Source of the DNA: Pardosa pseudoannulata | Lineage: Eukaryota > Arthropoda > Arachnida > Araneae > Lycosidae | DNA length: 64,000 nt | Assembly: GCA_032207245.1 (NCBI GenBank) | Contig: CM063498.1 | Location: forward strand, 56,213,954 to 56,277,953 | Reading direction: 5' to 3' | In this document: positions 50,050-60,629 of the stretch, piece by piece | Position numbering within the stretch: the first letter of the stretch is position 1 | Layout of the letters: each line of letters starts with the position of its first letter | The notes under the pieces: generated by a model | What the model was told of the DNA's origin: nothing | The model's input: only the letters and a program-made list of their open reading frames with translations | The model's database searches: none | Translations under genes and position numbers: made by a program

Positions 50050-51060
50050 TTTAAGTTATAATATGCATTCCACCATAAAACTCATATTTCTCAATCTTTT
50101 CTCTGATTAATAAGGAAATAACAGAAAGGAATACATCCAAATAAAAATATTAAATAATCTCGTAATTTTCTGAAGAATAAGTTTTTGCCTGAATACATTT
50201 GGAATGGACATAAGAATGAAATTCTTGGTAGGATTTCTAAATATTTACCTTCGCAAATAACATGGCTTTGAGAACTGCATTTTTCAACTGTACTTTTTCG
50301 CTCCTATTATCCATGCTTCTTTATTTTCTTTAAGGTAAAAAATAATTTTCACATTTCTACGGTTACAGACATAAAATATATTCATTTATTATTTTTTATT
50401 ATAATATATATATTTCGTAAAACGCATATATCTTAATCCTTAATAGGATTATTAATGACAAAAACATAATTAAATAGGAGAATATAAAATTTATATAATT
50501 TAAATTTTCCTCGAGAACAACTTTTCTTCAGTTCATTTGGAGTTGATTCTTAAATAGGAATGAAATTCTTTGCAAGATTTCTAAAAATTTACTTTTGCAT
50601 ATAACATGGCTTTGAGAACTGCATTTTTCAACCGTACGTTTTCGCTCCTATTCTCCATGCTTCTTTATTATCTTTAAGGTAAAAAATAATTTTCATCTTT
50701 CTACGCTTACAGACATAAAATATATTCAGTTACTACATTTTACAATATATATATTTCGTATAACGCATATATCTCAATCTTTCATCTCATTATTAATGAA
50801 TTGAATAAGAGAAAATAATATTGATTTAGTTTTGAATTTTTCTGAAGACATTTGGAGTTGATTCTGAAATAGAAATGAATTTCTTTGCACGATTTCTAAA
50901 AATTTACTTTCGTAAATAACATGGTTTTGAGAACTGCAGTTATCAATTGTACATTTTTGCTGTTGTTTATCATAGTTATTTATTATTTCGAAGGGATTTT
51001 CTTTCTGCGTGTGCATTAGTACAGACATAAAATATATTCAATGACTGTCGTCTTTCAGCG
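50050..51060. repeat. Diverged tandem array, three units of about 315-344 bp
   Basis: ATAACATGGCTTTGAGAACT recurs near 50257, 50601 and 50916 (GGTTTTGAG in the third), each followed by a TTTCAACTGTAC-like block, ACAGACATAAAATATATTCA and a TATATATTTCGTA block. Copies are clearly diverged, so the array is older than the one at 48588. Confidence 0.8.
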
Positions 51061-51224
51061 ACGATAGTCATTGATTATATTTTACAATAATAATAACAAT
51101 CAATACTTAAAAGAATTGCTCGATCTGTTAAATCTAGACGCTTGTACTTGGAACCGAAGACAGTTCAAACTACGTAAAAGCATAAATTTTTAATTTCTTA
51201 TATTCGTATAATCTTTCATTCCCA

Positions 51225-51403
51225 GATTCGGTTTGGCTTTGAGTGCTACGGTCAACTTTTTGCAACACGCGGGATAATGAGATAGAGACCTACTGCTTAA
51301 AGCCGAATCCGAAAGGCTACAAACATCCATGCCATAGTGGGATTCAAACTCACAAACTCCGGTTCCGAATGCCAGCACCCTAACCATTCGACCACCGTTC
51401 GGC
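51225..51403 (-). repeat. tRNA-derived SINE, family 1
   Basis: On the minus strand it starts GCCGAACGGTGGTCGAATGG, with a B box GAGTTTGAATCCCACTA, then the TTTAAGCAGTAGGTC block and GTTGCAAAAAGTTGACC. The open frame over it (51190-51621) is only a chance reading of the SINE. Confidence 0.85.
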
Positions 51404-51998
51404 CTGTCATTCCGACAACTATGGGAGCATGTGAAGTTTTGAAAACATGATATAGCAGTTTTAATAATTTTAGGGCTTCGCAAATTTTCTAAGAAGAAAA
51501 ATGGTAAAACTTGAAATTTTACTTCAAATTTAAGAACTTTAGGCATATACTTTTTATTTAAAAGTCTTTGTCTTTGGAAAAAAGAAAGAACGAGGGGGGG
51601 GGGGAGAGAGAAGAAAACCAAAGCAGAAATTTTCCAAACAAAATTGTTGATTAAAATAAAAAGGTTTCAAAATGACAATACTGAAAAATACTGTTCAAAT
51701 AACTAAAATAATTGCTATAAAAGCAAAATTATTAACACAGGATAAAATTCTAAAATGTTAAAAACTTAAATATCATGAATATCAACTGCATGGTTTATGT
51801 ATGATATGTTGGTTGATGACCACTCAATAACAACTGTAAAGGTTTTCGCCCCACAGACAAATACAGTGGAACCTCGGTATAACGACCCCTGTGGGACCAA
51901 CATTGTAACGAATTAAAAAAAAATAATTTAAAAAAATTAGCAAAGAAAGGATGCAACAGTACATTTCTAGAGAACACTTCTATTTATTTGTATTTCCA

Positions 51999-52325
51999 TT
52001 ACTGAATTTTTGAAAAAAATCTTTGATTGACGCCTGTTTCAAGTTCATTTGGGAATTTTTCCTCCGTTAGATTTTGAAGAATATCTTCAGAATTAAATTG
52101 TCCTTCAAAATATTGACGCAAGGCATTGATTGCATTGAAGACTTCTTTTTCATTCATTTTTTCAAAAGCTTGGACGATTTCATCTCCGTCGTCGGAATCG
52201 CAGATTTCTTCATTTCCGGTAATACGGGCAATAAAATCGACCTCATTCAAATTTTCTTCACAGCACTGTAAAGTTTCGTCTACCACCACAAACTCATCAA
52301 AAATGAAGATCCGGAAATTTGACAC
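51999..52325 (-). pseudogene. pogo/Tigger-type transposase C-terminal fragment
   Basis: The 108-codon frame is rich in acid residues (ICDSDDGDEIVQAFEKMNEK) and then has EVFNAINALRQYFEGQ followed by a short basic end and a stop. That layout (acid linker, then a helix with AL..YFE.Q) is the C-terminus of Tigger/CENP-B-like transposases. The DDE domain and DNA-binding helices are missing. Confidence 0.6.
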
Positions 52326-52498
52326 TGAGGAGCTGCGTCATTTCATTAGTGTTTGGAGTGTCATCTACCTAAGACATCAATGTCGTGATGAAAGGGTCCT
52401 TTAAGCAAACACAAAGAGAGAAGTACAGGTTTCTTGAAGTTGCACCACAGTACAATAATTTTGAAATAGCCCACTTGCTCATGAGTTCTGCGGACTAA

Positions 52499-53149
52499 CC
52501 CTCCGAGTGGAACACACCGAGGAAAAAAACTCTCCAAAAATACGCTAAAGTTTTATTGTGTCGGTGACCAAAGTGTTCTATGATTTTTTACTTCACCCTT
52601 TATCGACTAGAATGGAATACGGGAAACCCACCCTCGTTATTGTCCCTTTACTTCCGGTTATAAATAGATATATAAATAGACATTATAGATTGTTAATTTG
52701 TAATACACATAAAGCTCGTCAAGTCTCGAAGATCATCTCATAAGAAATAATAGATTCTAAGTACAAATAAAAATATTCTTTAAGAGAATGATTTGTATTT
52801 TTTTACGAAAGTCATCTAAGCTATTTAAGTGGTGCAATTAGAGATACATCTGTTACCGCAAACGAAATACTTCAAAATAGAGATTTACAAAGCCATGAAA
52901 AGCTATCAGCGTCTATGTGCCTCAGGGAGTAGGAGTGCATCCCTCAATAAATGTCAGTCAAAGAGGGGTGCAGTTCCTAAACAATCGACCTGACCCTCCT
53001 ACCTCAAAACTCCATGGGGAAAACATTGGCAGAAATGTTTACAATACATCCATTTTCGGAACGTTTAAGGAGGTCGAAAATTGTACGTGACAACCGCTTT
53101 GAAGACATCATCGGTTTGGCGGAATTGTACGTGCGGACCGCTTAGAGGG
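52499..53149 (+). mobile_element. piggyBac-like element (651 bp) inside the pogo element, CTAA duplication
   Basis: CTAA, not TTAA, flanks both sides (52495-52498, 53150-53153). The ends are CCCTCCGAGTGGAACACACC and, inverted, CCCTCTAAGCGGTCCGCAC. It is the fullest copy of the family seen at 41501 and 47531. Confidence 0.82.
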
Positions 53150-53425
53150 CTAAAATTGGCTGTCGCTCTAACGAAAAATAATACGCTTGGGGTCGTTTTA
53201 ATGATTCAAAATTAACATTATTCCCGTGGTAAAATAATTGGGACTTTTTAAGATGGTCGTTTTAACGAAGGGGTTGTTGTATCATGGAGACTTAAAAAAG
53301 AGGTTCTATTGTAATTCAAGTAATCATATCTTGGCATAATATGTACCAATTGTCATAAATACTTATTCAAAAGTTTTGCTAGGCAACCATGTCGTCTTCA
53401 AATGGAAAATCATAACTAGATTGAG

Positions 53426-53605
53426 GACGGAGATGGCTGAATATTAAAGCGCTGCCTTCGGAACCTTAGTCCACGGGTTCGAATGTCACTGATAGCATGG
53501 ATGTTCGCAACCGTTCGGAATCAGCGCTGAGCAGTAGATCTCAGTCTCATTAGCTCTCATGTAGCAAAATACTAAACTGTTACTCTCCAAACCAAGCTAA
53601 ACCAC
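53426..53605 (+). repeat. tRNA-derived SINE, family 1, plus strand
   Basis: It has head GACGGAGATGGCTGAATATT, B box GGGTTCGAATGTC, then ATGGATGTTCGCAACCGTTC, the GCAGTAGATCTC block and a tail AAACCAAGCTAAACCA. Confidence 0.8.
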
Positions 53606-53896
53606 AACTGCATTTAGCCTTAAGAATATCATGAACATTGCACCTTTATATCACTGCAACTCAACCAACAAATTACAAGAAATCTAGAATACTCATGGTA
53701 TGATTTTTTAAAGAATTCTTTTAATGCAAGTAAGCCAACGGAAGATTCTTTTTTCCCCATAAATTAACAATAAGGGAGGAGAATCCATTATGGCAATTAC
53801 AAACACACTTTAATTTTCATCAATAAAAATGTCTTTTTTTAAATTTTTTTAGGATCTGCATTCTTCTCCTTTCAACACTACAGCTTGTCACTAAAG

Positions 53897-54213
53897 CTAA
53901 CTGGAGGGTTGCGGGTTCGGAGCAAGAGCCGGCGTGTTCGTTAAAGGTGACTGGGGCACGTAAAATATGTTCGTGGTCACAATGTCCTCCAACTTCTCAA
54001 TCTCTGGGGGTGGTAGGCTAAGTCTATGGGTCTTCTGCTTGGTCCTTGCTTCAAAATTATGAGGACACAGTTGAACATAAGTCGCACTTTCACTCTTGTG
54101 GTGCTCGTTATAAACGAAAGGCGCACCTTTTTGCCTTAAATCGAGTAGTCTCCGGCTCAATCGTGCTTGGTTTGTCCAAGTGGCATAAGACAGCAACAAC
54201 AACAACAACAACA
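53897..54213 (+). repeat. tRNA-derived SINE, family 2, 5'-truncated
   Basis: It starts within the head at AACTGGAGGGTTGCGGGTTC and runs through GGTGACTGGGGCACGTAAAA to a (CAA)n tail at 54192-54213. It matches the copy at 29394. Confidence 0.8.
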
Positions 54214-54290
54214 GAGCAAAGCAGGCTCAATCATTCTCTTCCATCTGATTCTATCTGTAGCAATAAATTGTCATCTGATGACTCCCAGAT

Positions 54291-54966
54291 CCTTAAGACC
54301 TCTCTCAACAGAATCAGTCCACCTGATGGGGAAACACCTCTTATACGTGTACTCTGGACCTTTGAAATATCACTAATTTAGTTGGGTTTGAGTCATTATA
54401 TCTAAAAAGGCGTCCTAGATATCTAATGCGGTTATCCTTTATTATAACCCTGACAACATCCTTAAGACCTCTCTCAACAGAATCAGTTCACCTGATGGGG
54501 ATCCACCTCTTATACGTGTACTCTGGACCTTTGAAATATCACTAATTTAGTTGGGTTTGAGTCATTATATCTAAAAAGGCGTCCTAGATATCTAATGCGG
54601 TTATCCTTTATTATAACCCTGACAACATCCTTAAGACCTCTCTCAACAGAATCAGTCCACCTGATGGGGATCCACCTCTTATACGTGTACTCTGGACCTT
54701 TGAAATATCACTAATTTAGTTGGGTTTGAGTCATTATATCTAAAAAGGCGTCCTAGATATCTAATGCGGTTATCCTTTATTATAACCCTGACAACATCCT
54801 TAAGACCTCTCTCAACAGAATCAGTCCACCTGATGCGGATCCACCTCTTATACGTGTACTCTAGACCTTTGAAATATCACTAATTTAGTTGGGTTTGAGT
54901 CATTTTATCTAAAAAGGTGTCCTAGATATCTAATGCGGTTATCCTTTATTATAACCTTGACAACAT
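54291..54966. repeat. Tandem array, four near-identical units of exactly 169 bp
   Basis: CCTTAAGACCTCTCTCAACA begins each unit at 54291, 54460, 54629 and 54798. Units 2 and 3 differ at only a few positions. Each holds CTTATACGTGTACTCTGGAC and GTTATCCTTTATTATAACC, the latter a small palindrome. There is no plausible coding function. The equal spacing points to recent unequal exchange or a collapsed longer array. Confidence 0.95.
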
Positions 54967-54999
54967 CAGGTTCCCCAAATCTAATGTACATTTCATGAT

Positions 55000-56160
55000 T
55001 ATATTGTATTGCATCATTTTGCTTAAATTCTCCCAAGATCTTTCGGAGTATTTTTCTCTCAAAAATCAGCAGTTATTATTATTATTATTATTATTATTTG
55101 CAGATTTATTTAATGACTAGCACTTACTGCCATACAGAGCAATTGGTTTAATTAAGGATTTGTATAGGTTAAAGGATCGGAAAGTAGGGAAAAAACCCCA
55201 CCAAGAAGGGGTTAGAAGGTTCGTTATCTGTCTCTCAGTCACGATTCTGATACAAATTCATAAACGGTGTGAGTGAAAGGGATCTAAAGTTACTCCTTCA
55301 GCCATCATTGTCTCATTTGAGCGACACCGCGTCTCCTCGTGTGACTCATAAATTTTGCTTACCTCTGCCAAAAGAGCAGAGACTACGGTGCGTGAATCAG
55401 ATAGATTTTAGGCCACCTAGAGAACTTTTTCAAGGTGTGTGCCAAGTAGGATATGATATTTCCTGTTTTCGCTTCGTCTAAGGCTTTGCACTCCCTGTGA
55501 ACTCTTACGTCAGACACAACAACACGCCACTTACAAGGGATAGCAAATAGAGGATTTTTTTTTTCTGATATGTCTTTTTAAGATATGTCTGAAGTATATA
55601 TGCATAGTTAGTCTATATATATTTGTAGCATATAATAACTCCATTTTACTATAAAGAACGAAGTAAGGAAGGCATTGCTTTTCGGCAATGGAATTGAATG
55701 GATTATCGCTGCTGGCAAGGATCTTCGTAAAATTTTAACTGAAGTAAAATAGACGTAAGAAGATGTAACTGAGAGAAGATTTGACACTGACGAAAATTTA
55801 TTTTCAAACTTAACTTAAACATCAAAACACGCTGATGATTTTAGTCCCTCTCTCCTCAGTCAGGCAGGGATGGCAAACCCGACCTAATTGCGGTGTTCGC
55901 ATCTACGAACTACTTTTCCTATACAAACGAAACTTAATGGCTGGAGTAGTCAGCAGACTGAAATCCAGCTTATCTCCAATCTTTTTCTTTAATTGTGCCT
56001 AATTTAAATTGGATTTGTATTTATTGCTATCATACTAAAATACTGGGGTTCATTACTAAAATACTTTGGCTAAGTCGTCTAGTTTAAATCTTACTTTTGA
56101 TAACGTGAAACGTTTAAATCTTACTTTTGATGACGTTTTGAACACGTGAAAATAACTTTA
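55000..56160. other. No gene recognised
   Basis: It contains a (TTA)n run at about 55072-55098 and mixed-GC sequence. The 70-codon frame at 55269-55481 has no recognisable domain. Confidence 0.6.
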
Positions 56161-56164
56161 AATA

Positions 56165-56720
56165 CAGAGGGTTTATGGATTATACTGAAATACAGTGGAC
56201 TAAAATTACACAAAACTTGAACGCCGGTCTTCACTTGCAAATTAAAATTGAACACATTTTTTTAATACACACCTCACGCTTGATTACACGTTAATTCATA
56301 AACATGTCTCAGCCCACGTTCTGTGCACCATCTTATACCCCCGCTGTGATCAGTCCCGATAAAACTGACTTCCATTTATGTATACTAAACTCAGAAGACG
56401 GAAATGTATGCCCATTGGCTACAAACTGGCAGTTGGTCTTTTGGTTTAGATGTACATTGAAAGAGAAAAACGGAGTTATGGATTATACTGAATACATTGG
56501 ACTAAAATAACACAAAATCTAGTATCGATTCTTCACCGTCAGCTTCCCAAGTGCAAATTGAAATTGGCCGCCTTTCTCCCCCCTCCCCAATACCTCATGC
56601 TTAATTATACGTTGGCGGATAAATATTTCACCATCCACAAACTTGACCATCTTATGACCGGTCCTGATAATACAGACTTCCATTTATTTATACAAAATGA
56701 TCATATATCTAGCGGAACTG
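56165..56720. repeat. Two diverged direct copies of about 310 bp
   Basis: TTATGGATTATACTGAA occurs at about 56170 and 56477. In both copies it is followed by GGACTAAAAT, ACACAAAA, a CCTCACGCTTGATTACACG / CCTCATGCTTAATTATACG block and GACTTCCATTTAT. Short open frames in both copies (56304-56510, 56558-56824) are not alike enough to suggest a protein. Confidence 0.65.
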
Positions 56721-56760
56721 CAAAACACTTGCTTAATTACTTAGCACTAGGTAAGTTTAA

Positions 56761-57365
56761 CCTATTCCAGGTTCATTTTATCAAAAAATTTCAATTTTTT
56801 ATGCTTATTTTCATACATACATAGCTTTTTCGAACATAATAGCATTATTCGCATACAAAATTTCCTAAAAAGTAATGTAAAAAAATCAATTTAAATAAAT
56901 GAATAATTTACCTGTATAGTTGGCTTTCAGAAATCATTAGACTTTGGAGTCATTTCACACTAACTATAAATATTAAGATTAGAATACCTAGTTTTTATCT
57001 TGAATTAAATTTTATTTATATCCTTTGCATTTGCATAAATGATTATGAAATTATTAATCAAAATTTGATCTTGTATGATACAATCGGAAACACGGTACTG
57101 CACAGAGTCCAACATCGTAAACTGGACAGTAGAATCTTGTTTCTCTCCTTACCGTCTTCCCTCTGCTGTCTCCCCTTGAGTAACAAATAATATAGCAGCC
57201 AGAAAAGTAAACAAAAGCATTCGAAACCATAAAAAACACATGTGAGATAATTCGGGAAACTGATTGCACAGTGTAAAATTTCACAGTGCCAGAGCTACAC
57301 TCGGGATGAACTAGGATGGTACATTTCGCTTGCCCGAGTTCAGCTCGGGAAAAACCGGGAAGGGG
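56761..57365 (-). mobile_element. piggyBac element remnant (605 bp) with transposase C-terminus
   Basis: TTAA lies at 56757-56760 and 57366-57369. The right end, inverted, is CCCCTTCCCGGTTTTTCCCG and the left CCTATTCCAGG, matching at eight of eleven. The right subterminal region has GAGCTACACTCGGG and CCCGAGTTCAGCTCGGG, palindromic pieces typical of piggyBac ends. Confidence 0.7.
57054..57179 (-). pseudogene. piggyBac transposase C-terminal cysteine-rich domain fragment
   Basis: The last 41 codons of the frame read RGKTVRRETRFYCPVYDVGL followed by CAVPCFRLYHTRSNFD and a stop. RRET-x-x-x-C--C-VGLC--PCF--YHT is the C-terminal zinc-binding domain that reads piggyBac ends. Here one usual Cys is Tyr (CPVYD). 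The part upstream of codon 36 in the open frame is unrelated. Confidence 0.8.
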
Positions 57366-57515
57366 TTAATTTCGCTATAAATAAAATTGAATTAAAAATA
57401 TGAAATTAAAAAATTGAATTAAAAAAATAGAGGAAATATTATGCATCTTGCTGAGCTTCATTGAAAATTTCGAGGATTTCCAGAACTCCAAAACACATAC
57501 TTTGAGAACCATTAA

Positions 57516-58367
57516 CCCATATTGTACCACACCAACAAAATATTTCTGTAAATTATTAAAACTTAATCCATATCATTAATATGGTGTAACTAAGTATATA
57601 AAACCAAAATTTTGAAAAATATATTTTTAATTTTTTATGTAATTGTCTGTTCTATAAATAGGACAACGGTCCATTACACTACTAAAACTTAACAAATATC
57701 ACTTACATTGCATTAGGCTGATTCATATGGGAAATTTGGGGAAACAGTCAAAACAAAATCCAACATTACATTTTAAGCATACTGTTGTAGGTTTTCTCTG
57801 GCAGTTATTGAACTGGCAGTAAGAGAGTAAGTTTATCTTGCAAAAAATCTCCAGTTTTCTGAATAGAATAGACATCTGTTTACCCCTTGTTGTGTCCAGT
57901 TGTGTGAACAGGTTTTGAACTGGTTTTCATTGAAAGATAAGAAAAGAATGTGCGCTATCAATGCAATATCGAATTCATAGAAAAATTAATTAGGATTGGA
58001 CCGTCGTCTTAATTTTAGGACACCTTTTTTATACTTACAAAATACACACGTAAAATATATTTTTCAACAAAAACTTTCAGCTACATTATTAGCTCTGTTT
58101 TTAAACTAAAAGTAACCTCCACAATGTTTAAATAATAATAATAATAAATATAAAATGAAAGATTAAAAAATGACAATTTTTAAGAGGTTGCTGAAAATAA
58201 ATTTTACAATACAATACAATTTGATTTCTCAGTTTTTTTGTTGCTATGCTAAAGTGTGTCTATTTTAAAGGTGTTAAAATAAAATCCACTCAGAAAATAT
58301 TTATAACTTTATTATTAAATGGAATTTTATTTGCTGTCCTGTTTATAGGACAGCGGTTCAATATGGG
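57516..58367. mobile_element. piggyBac-like TTAA element (852 bp)
   Basis: TTAA lies at 57512-57515 and 58368-58371. The ends are CCCATATTGTACC and, inverted, CCCATATTGAACCGCTGTCC. The motif TATAGGACAGCGGTTCA near the right end recurs inside as AATAGGACAACGGTCC at about 57656. No transposase frame is recognised. Confidence 0.82.
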
Positions 58368-58484
58368 TTAAACTTCAATGATTATAGTTTTCACATGCAT
58401 GCCGATGGGCATGTAGACCAGTGCAAACAAAGATATTATTTTAAAAATATATATTTCGTACGTACTGCAAACGTTTTTTGTTTA

Positions 58485-58644
58485 AGGCACTATAAACAAT
58501 TTTTTTTAGCAAGAGGTCTAATTTAGACCGGGCCTACTAATTAAATATTACGAAAGGCTATAAACACCCATCCCATAAGTAAGATTCAAATCTGTCGATA
58601 TTAGTTCCGAAAGGCAGGGCCCACCCTTTCGCTCTACATATGGC
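58485..58644 (-). repeat. Degraded tRNA-derived SINE, family 1
   Basis: The minus strand keeps the order AAAGGGTGGGCCCTGCC, AACTAATATCGACAGATTTG, ATGGGTGTTTATAGCC and TAGTAGGCCCGGTC. It abuts the TTAA element at 58649. Confidence 0.6.
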
Positions 58645-58648
58645 TTAA

Positions 58649-59217
58649 CCACTTCCGGTATTATTTAATAATGAAAAACTGTGCATGAAATAACCATTTA
58701 ATTTTTATTTAAAAAACTTGTTTCATTTTACAATTCTTACATATTCTTAATTAAAATCCACTTTTTACATAGTGTTAAATAATATCAGAAACAGTAAAAT
58801 TAAGAAAATATCAAAGCAAAACATTAATAAGGTATACAGATAATAGTCTTCAAGCTAGTAGTACTTTTCAAAACAAAGTGCGAAGGAATTCTTAATTGTT
58901 TACACCGCCAAATAGTCTCACTTTTAATTTGATTCTTGTAACACACACGGCACTTCTTAGTAGGTTTTCTTTTATTCTGACTCATTAATTTGGCTATGAT
59001 TTGTACCAAGAAATTCTAAGTAAACAACATGCAATAGTGACTTGTGATTTTTACAAGTTATAAAAGTGTTGCCAAATTTAGTACACTAGAAATTTTAAAC
59101 TAAATTAATTATCATATTTAACAGTAACTTTAATCGCATGACGAGTGTAGCTCGTCATTGTGCGGTATGGAATGAAAAACTAATGACGAGCTAGACTTGT
59201 CATTTTACCGGAAGGGG
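58649..59217 (-). mobile_element. piggyBac element remnant (569 bp) with transposase C-terminus
   Basis: TTAA lies at 58645-58648 and 59218-59221. The ends are CCACTTCCGGTA and, inverted, CCCCTTCCGGTAAAATGAC. The subterminal region has GACGAGTGTAGCTCGTC and GACGAGCTAGACTTGTC, again palindromic. Confidence 0.82.
58824..59009 (-). pseudogene. piggyBac transposase C-terminal cysteine-rich domain, decayed
   Basis: The 61-codon frame reads AKLMSQNKRKPTKKCRVCYK, then NQIKSETIWRCKQLRIP and FVLKSTTSLK before a stop. CRVC and the spaced single Cys match the start of the piggyBac C-terminal zinc-binding domain; the later Cys and His ligands are lost or shifted. Confidence 0.7.
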
Positions 59218-59263
59218 TTAATACATTAAGTTATGGTTACGCATAGAGAAACTTCACACTTAA

Positions 59264-59654
59264 CCCTTAATTTGACAACATGTTTTTTCAAATATTTTTT
59301 AATTTCTGTTATTTTTCCATGTCTGTATAGTTTGGTTTGGTCTACTTTTTGCAACACGAGGGCTAATGAGACCGGGGCCTACTGCTTAAAGCCGATTCCG
59401 AACGGCTACGAACATCCATGACAATGTGGGATTCGAACCCACGAACTCTGGGTTCGAAGGCCAGCACCCTAACCAATCGGCCATAGTTCACCCCATGTCT
59501 GTATAGACATTAGGATCTCTGTAAAATAAACAAAAATATATATCATTTTTCATTTTTGAGATAAATGTCCGCTGTGGCTAACACTGACAATTATGTTATA
59601 TAGTAGCTATAAATATAAATGTCCAGTGTAGCGGCCAGACAGCCAAATTAAGGG
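59264..59654. mobile_element. piggyBac-like TTAA element (391 bp) with a SINE inserted in it
   Basis: TTAA lies at 59260-59263 and 59655-59658. The ends are CCCTTAATTTGACA and, inverted, CCCTTAATTTGGCTGTC. Removing the SINE and one duplication copy leaves about 215 bp. Confidence 0.8.
59331..59492 (-). repeat. tRNA-derived SINE, family 1 (162 bp), nested
   Basis: Perfect 14-base target duplications CCATGTCTGTATAG lie at 59317-59330 and 59493-59506. The minus strand starts GGTGAACTATGGCCGATTGG, with B box GGGTTCGAATCCCACAT, and ends AGACCAAACCAAA. Sequence is close to the 34542 copy, so both are fairly young. Confidence 0.92.
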
Positions 59655-60429
59655 TTAAACAGAAATAAAAACGAAAAAAAAAATCAGTTGGAATTTTGAA
59701 TCTGCATTTTTATTTGGATAGCATTTTGCCGCTATTACGGTTTGTCCGGAATATCGGGAAAAAAAAAAAAAAAAGAATAAAAATGGATTGTAGTATAAAT
59801 TTGAAATGTAATCTGTAAAAAATTAATGTTGAAAATATTTCTTTAAATTCAATTATAATAAATTAGTGATTTTTAATACATAGAATATTATATCGCAACA
59901 TAGCTCCTTAATTATTTTAGTAATTTTACTATTTTGAGCAAACAAATATTGTTTCATAAGGAAAATTTGTGGTGTACTATGAGGTATTTGTGGTATTTCT
60001 CCTCTAATTTTGGAAATTGCATTAATAGGTTTTAAAAATAGTGAAACTGAAATTTTAAAATAAATTATACCCAGAAGAATTTAATTGGAAAAAAAATTTA
60101 GTTCATGAAAAGTCGGATAAATATTGTATTTGAAAAATTTTCTCATATAATTAAATAAGTTCTCATTTCCTTTTACTCTCTTCTTTTACTTCCCCCCACC
60201 CCAAGTTAATTTTTTTAAGCAAATCTTAATTTAAATGTTACCTAGTTTTGAATTGGAAAATTGTGAAAGGTTTATAAAAAAGGAGGGGGTACGCATAAAT
60301 AAATGTTTTCGTTAAAAATGAAAAAAATTGTGTAATAATTTTAGACAGTGTAATGGTTATATATTATAATTTTTTTCTCTTTCTTTAAGTATCTGCAAAT
60401 TAATTTATGAAACTGATAAAAGTAATTAA

Positions 60430-60624
60430 TATGGAACATGCTCACTAGATGGCGCTACCATTGTTCCACTGGAATCTCAATATAGTAGCGCTGTTTTCAG
60501 CAGCAAAATAAGAAAAACAAAAGTTGCCGCTGGAAAGTTAAACAAAATCCTCTCACTTTAAACGCCGTAGCACACGGTGTTACTAGCAGTAGTGTTCTTA
60601 AATCCAGAGACTAGATTGCAAGGT
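60430..60624 (+). promoter_or_regulatory. Candidate promoter and noncoding first exon of a gene to the right
   Basis: A GC-richer block contains CTCACTAGATGGCGCTACC (CTCF-like), CGCTGTTTTCAGCAGC, GTTGCCGCTGG and ACGCCGTAGCACACGGTG. It ends GACTAGATTGCAAG directly followed by GTGAGTTC, a full-consensus donor. No ATG-led frame of note is inside, so if it is an exon it is 5' untranslated. No later exon is recognised before 64000. Confidence 0.4.
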
Positions 60625-60629
60625 GAGTT

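Larger units (their letters stand above)
51864..53311 (-). mobile_element. pogo/Tigger-like transposon carrying a nested TTAA element
   Basis: TA flanks both ends. The left end is CAGTGGAACCTCGGTATAAC and the right, inverted, CAATAGAACCTCTTTTTTAA. Subterminal TAACGA wording (CGCTCTAACGAAAAATAATA, GTCGTTTTAACGAAGGGG) is typical of Tigger ends. A C-terminal transposase frame is inside. Removing the nested 651-bp element leaves about 0.8 kb, so the source element was also internally deleted. Confidence 0.8.

Noticed and set aside
51190..51621. 143-codon open frame
   Set aside because: It is a translation of SINE family 1 and flanking sequence.
52558..52743. 61-codon open frame (and its like at 47488-47676)
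   Set aside because: Both lie in copies of the same noncoding TTAA element; the similarity reflects the transposon, not a gene family.
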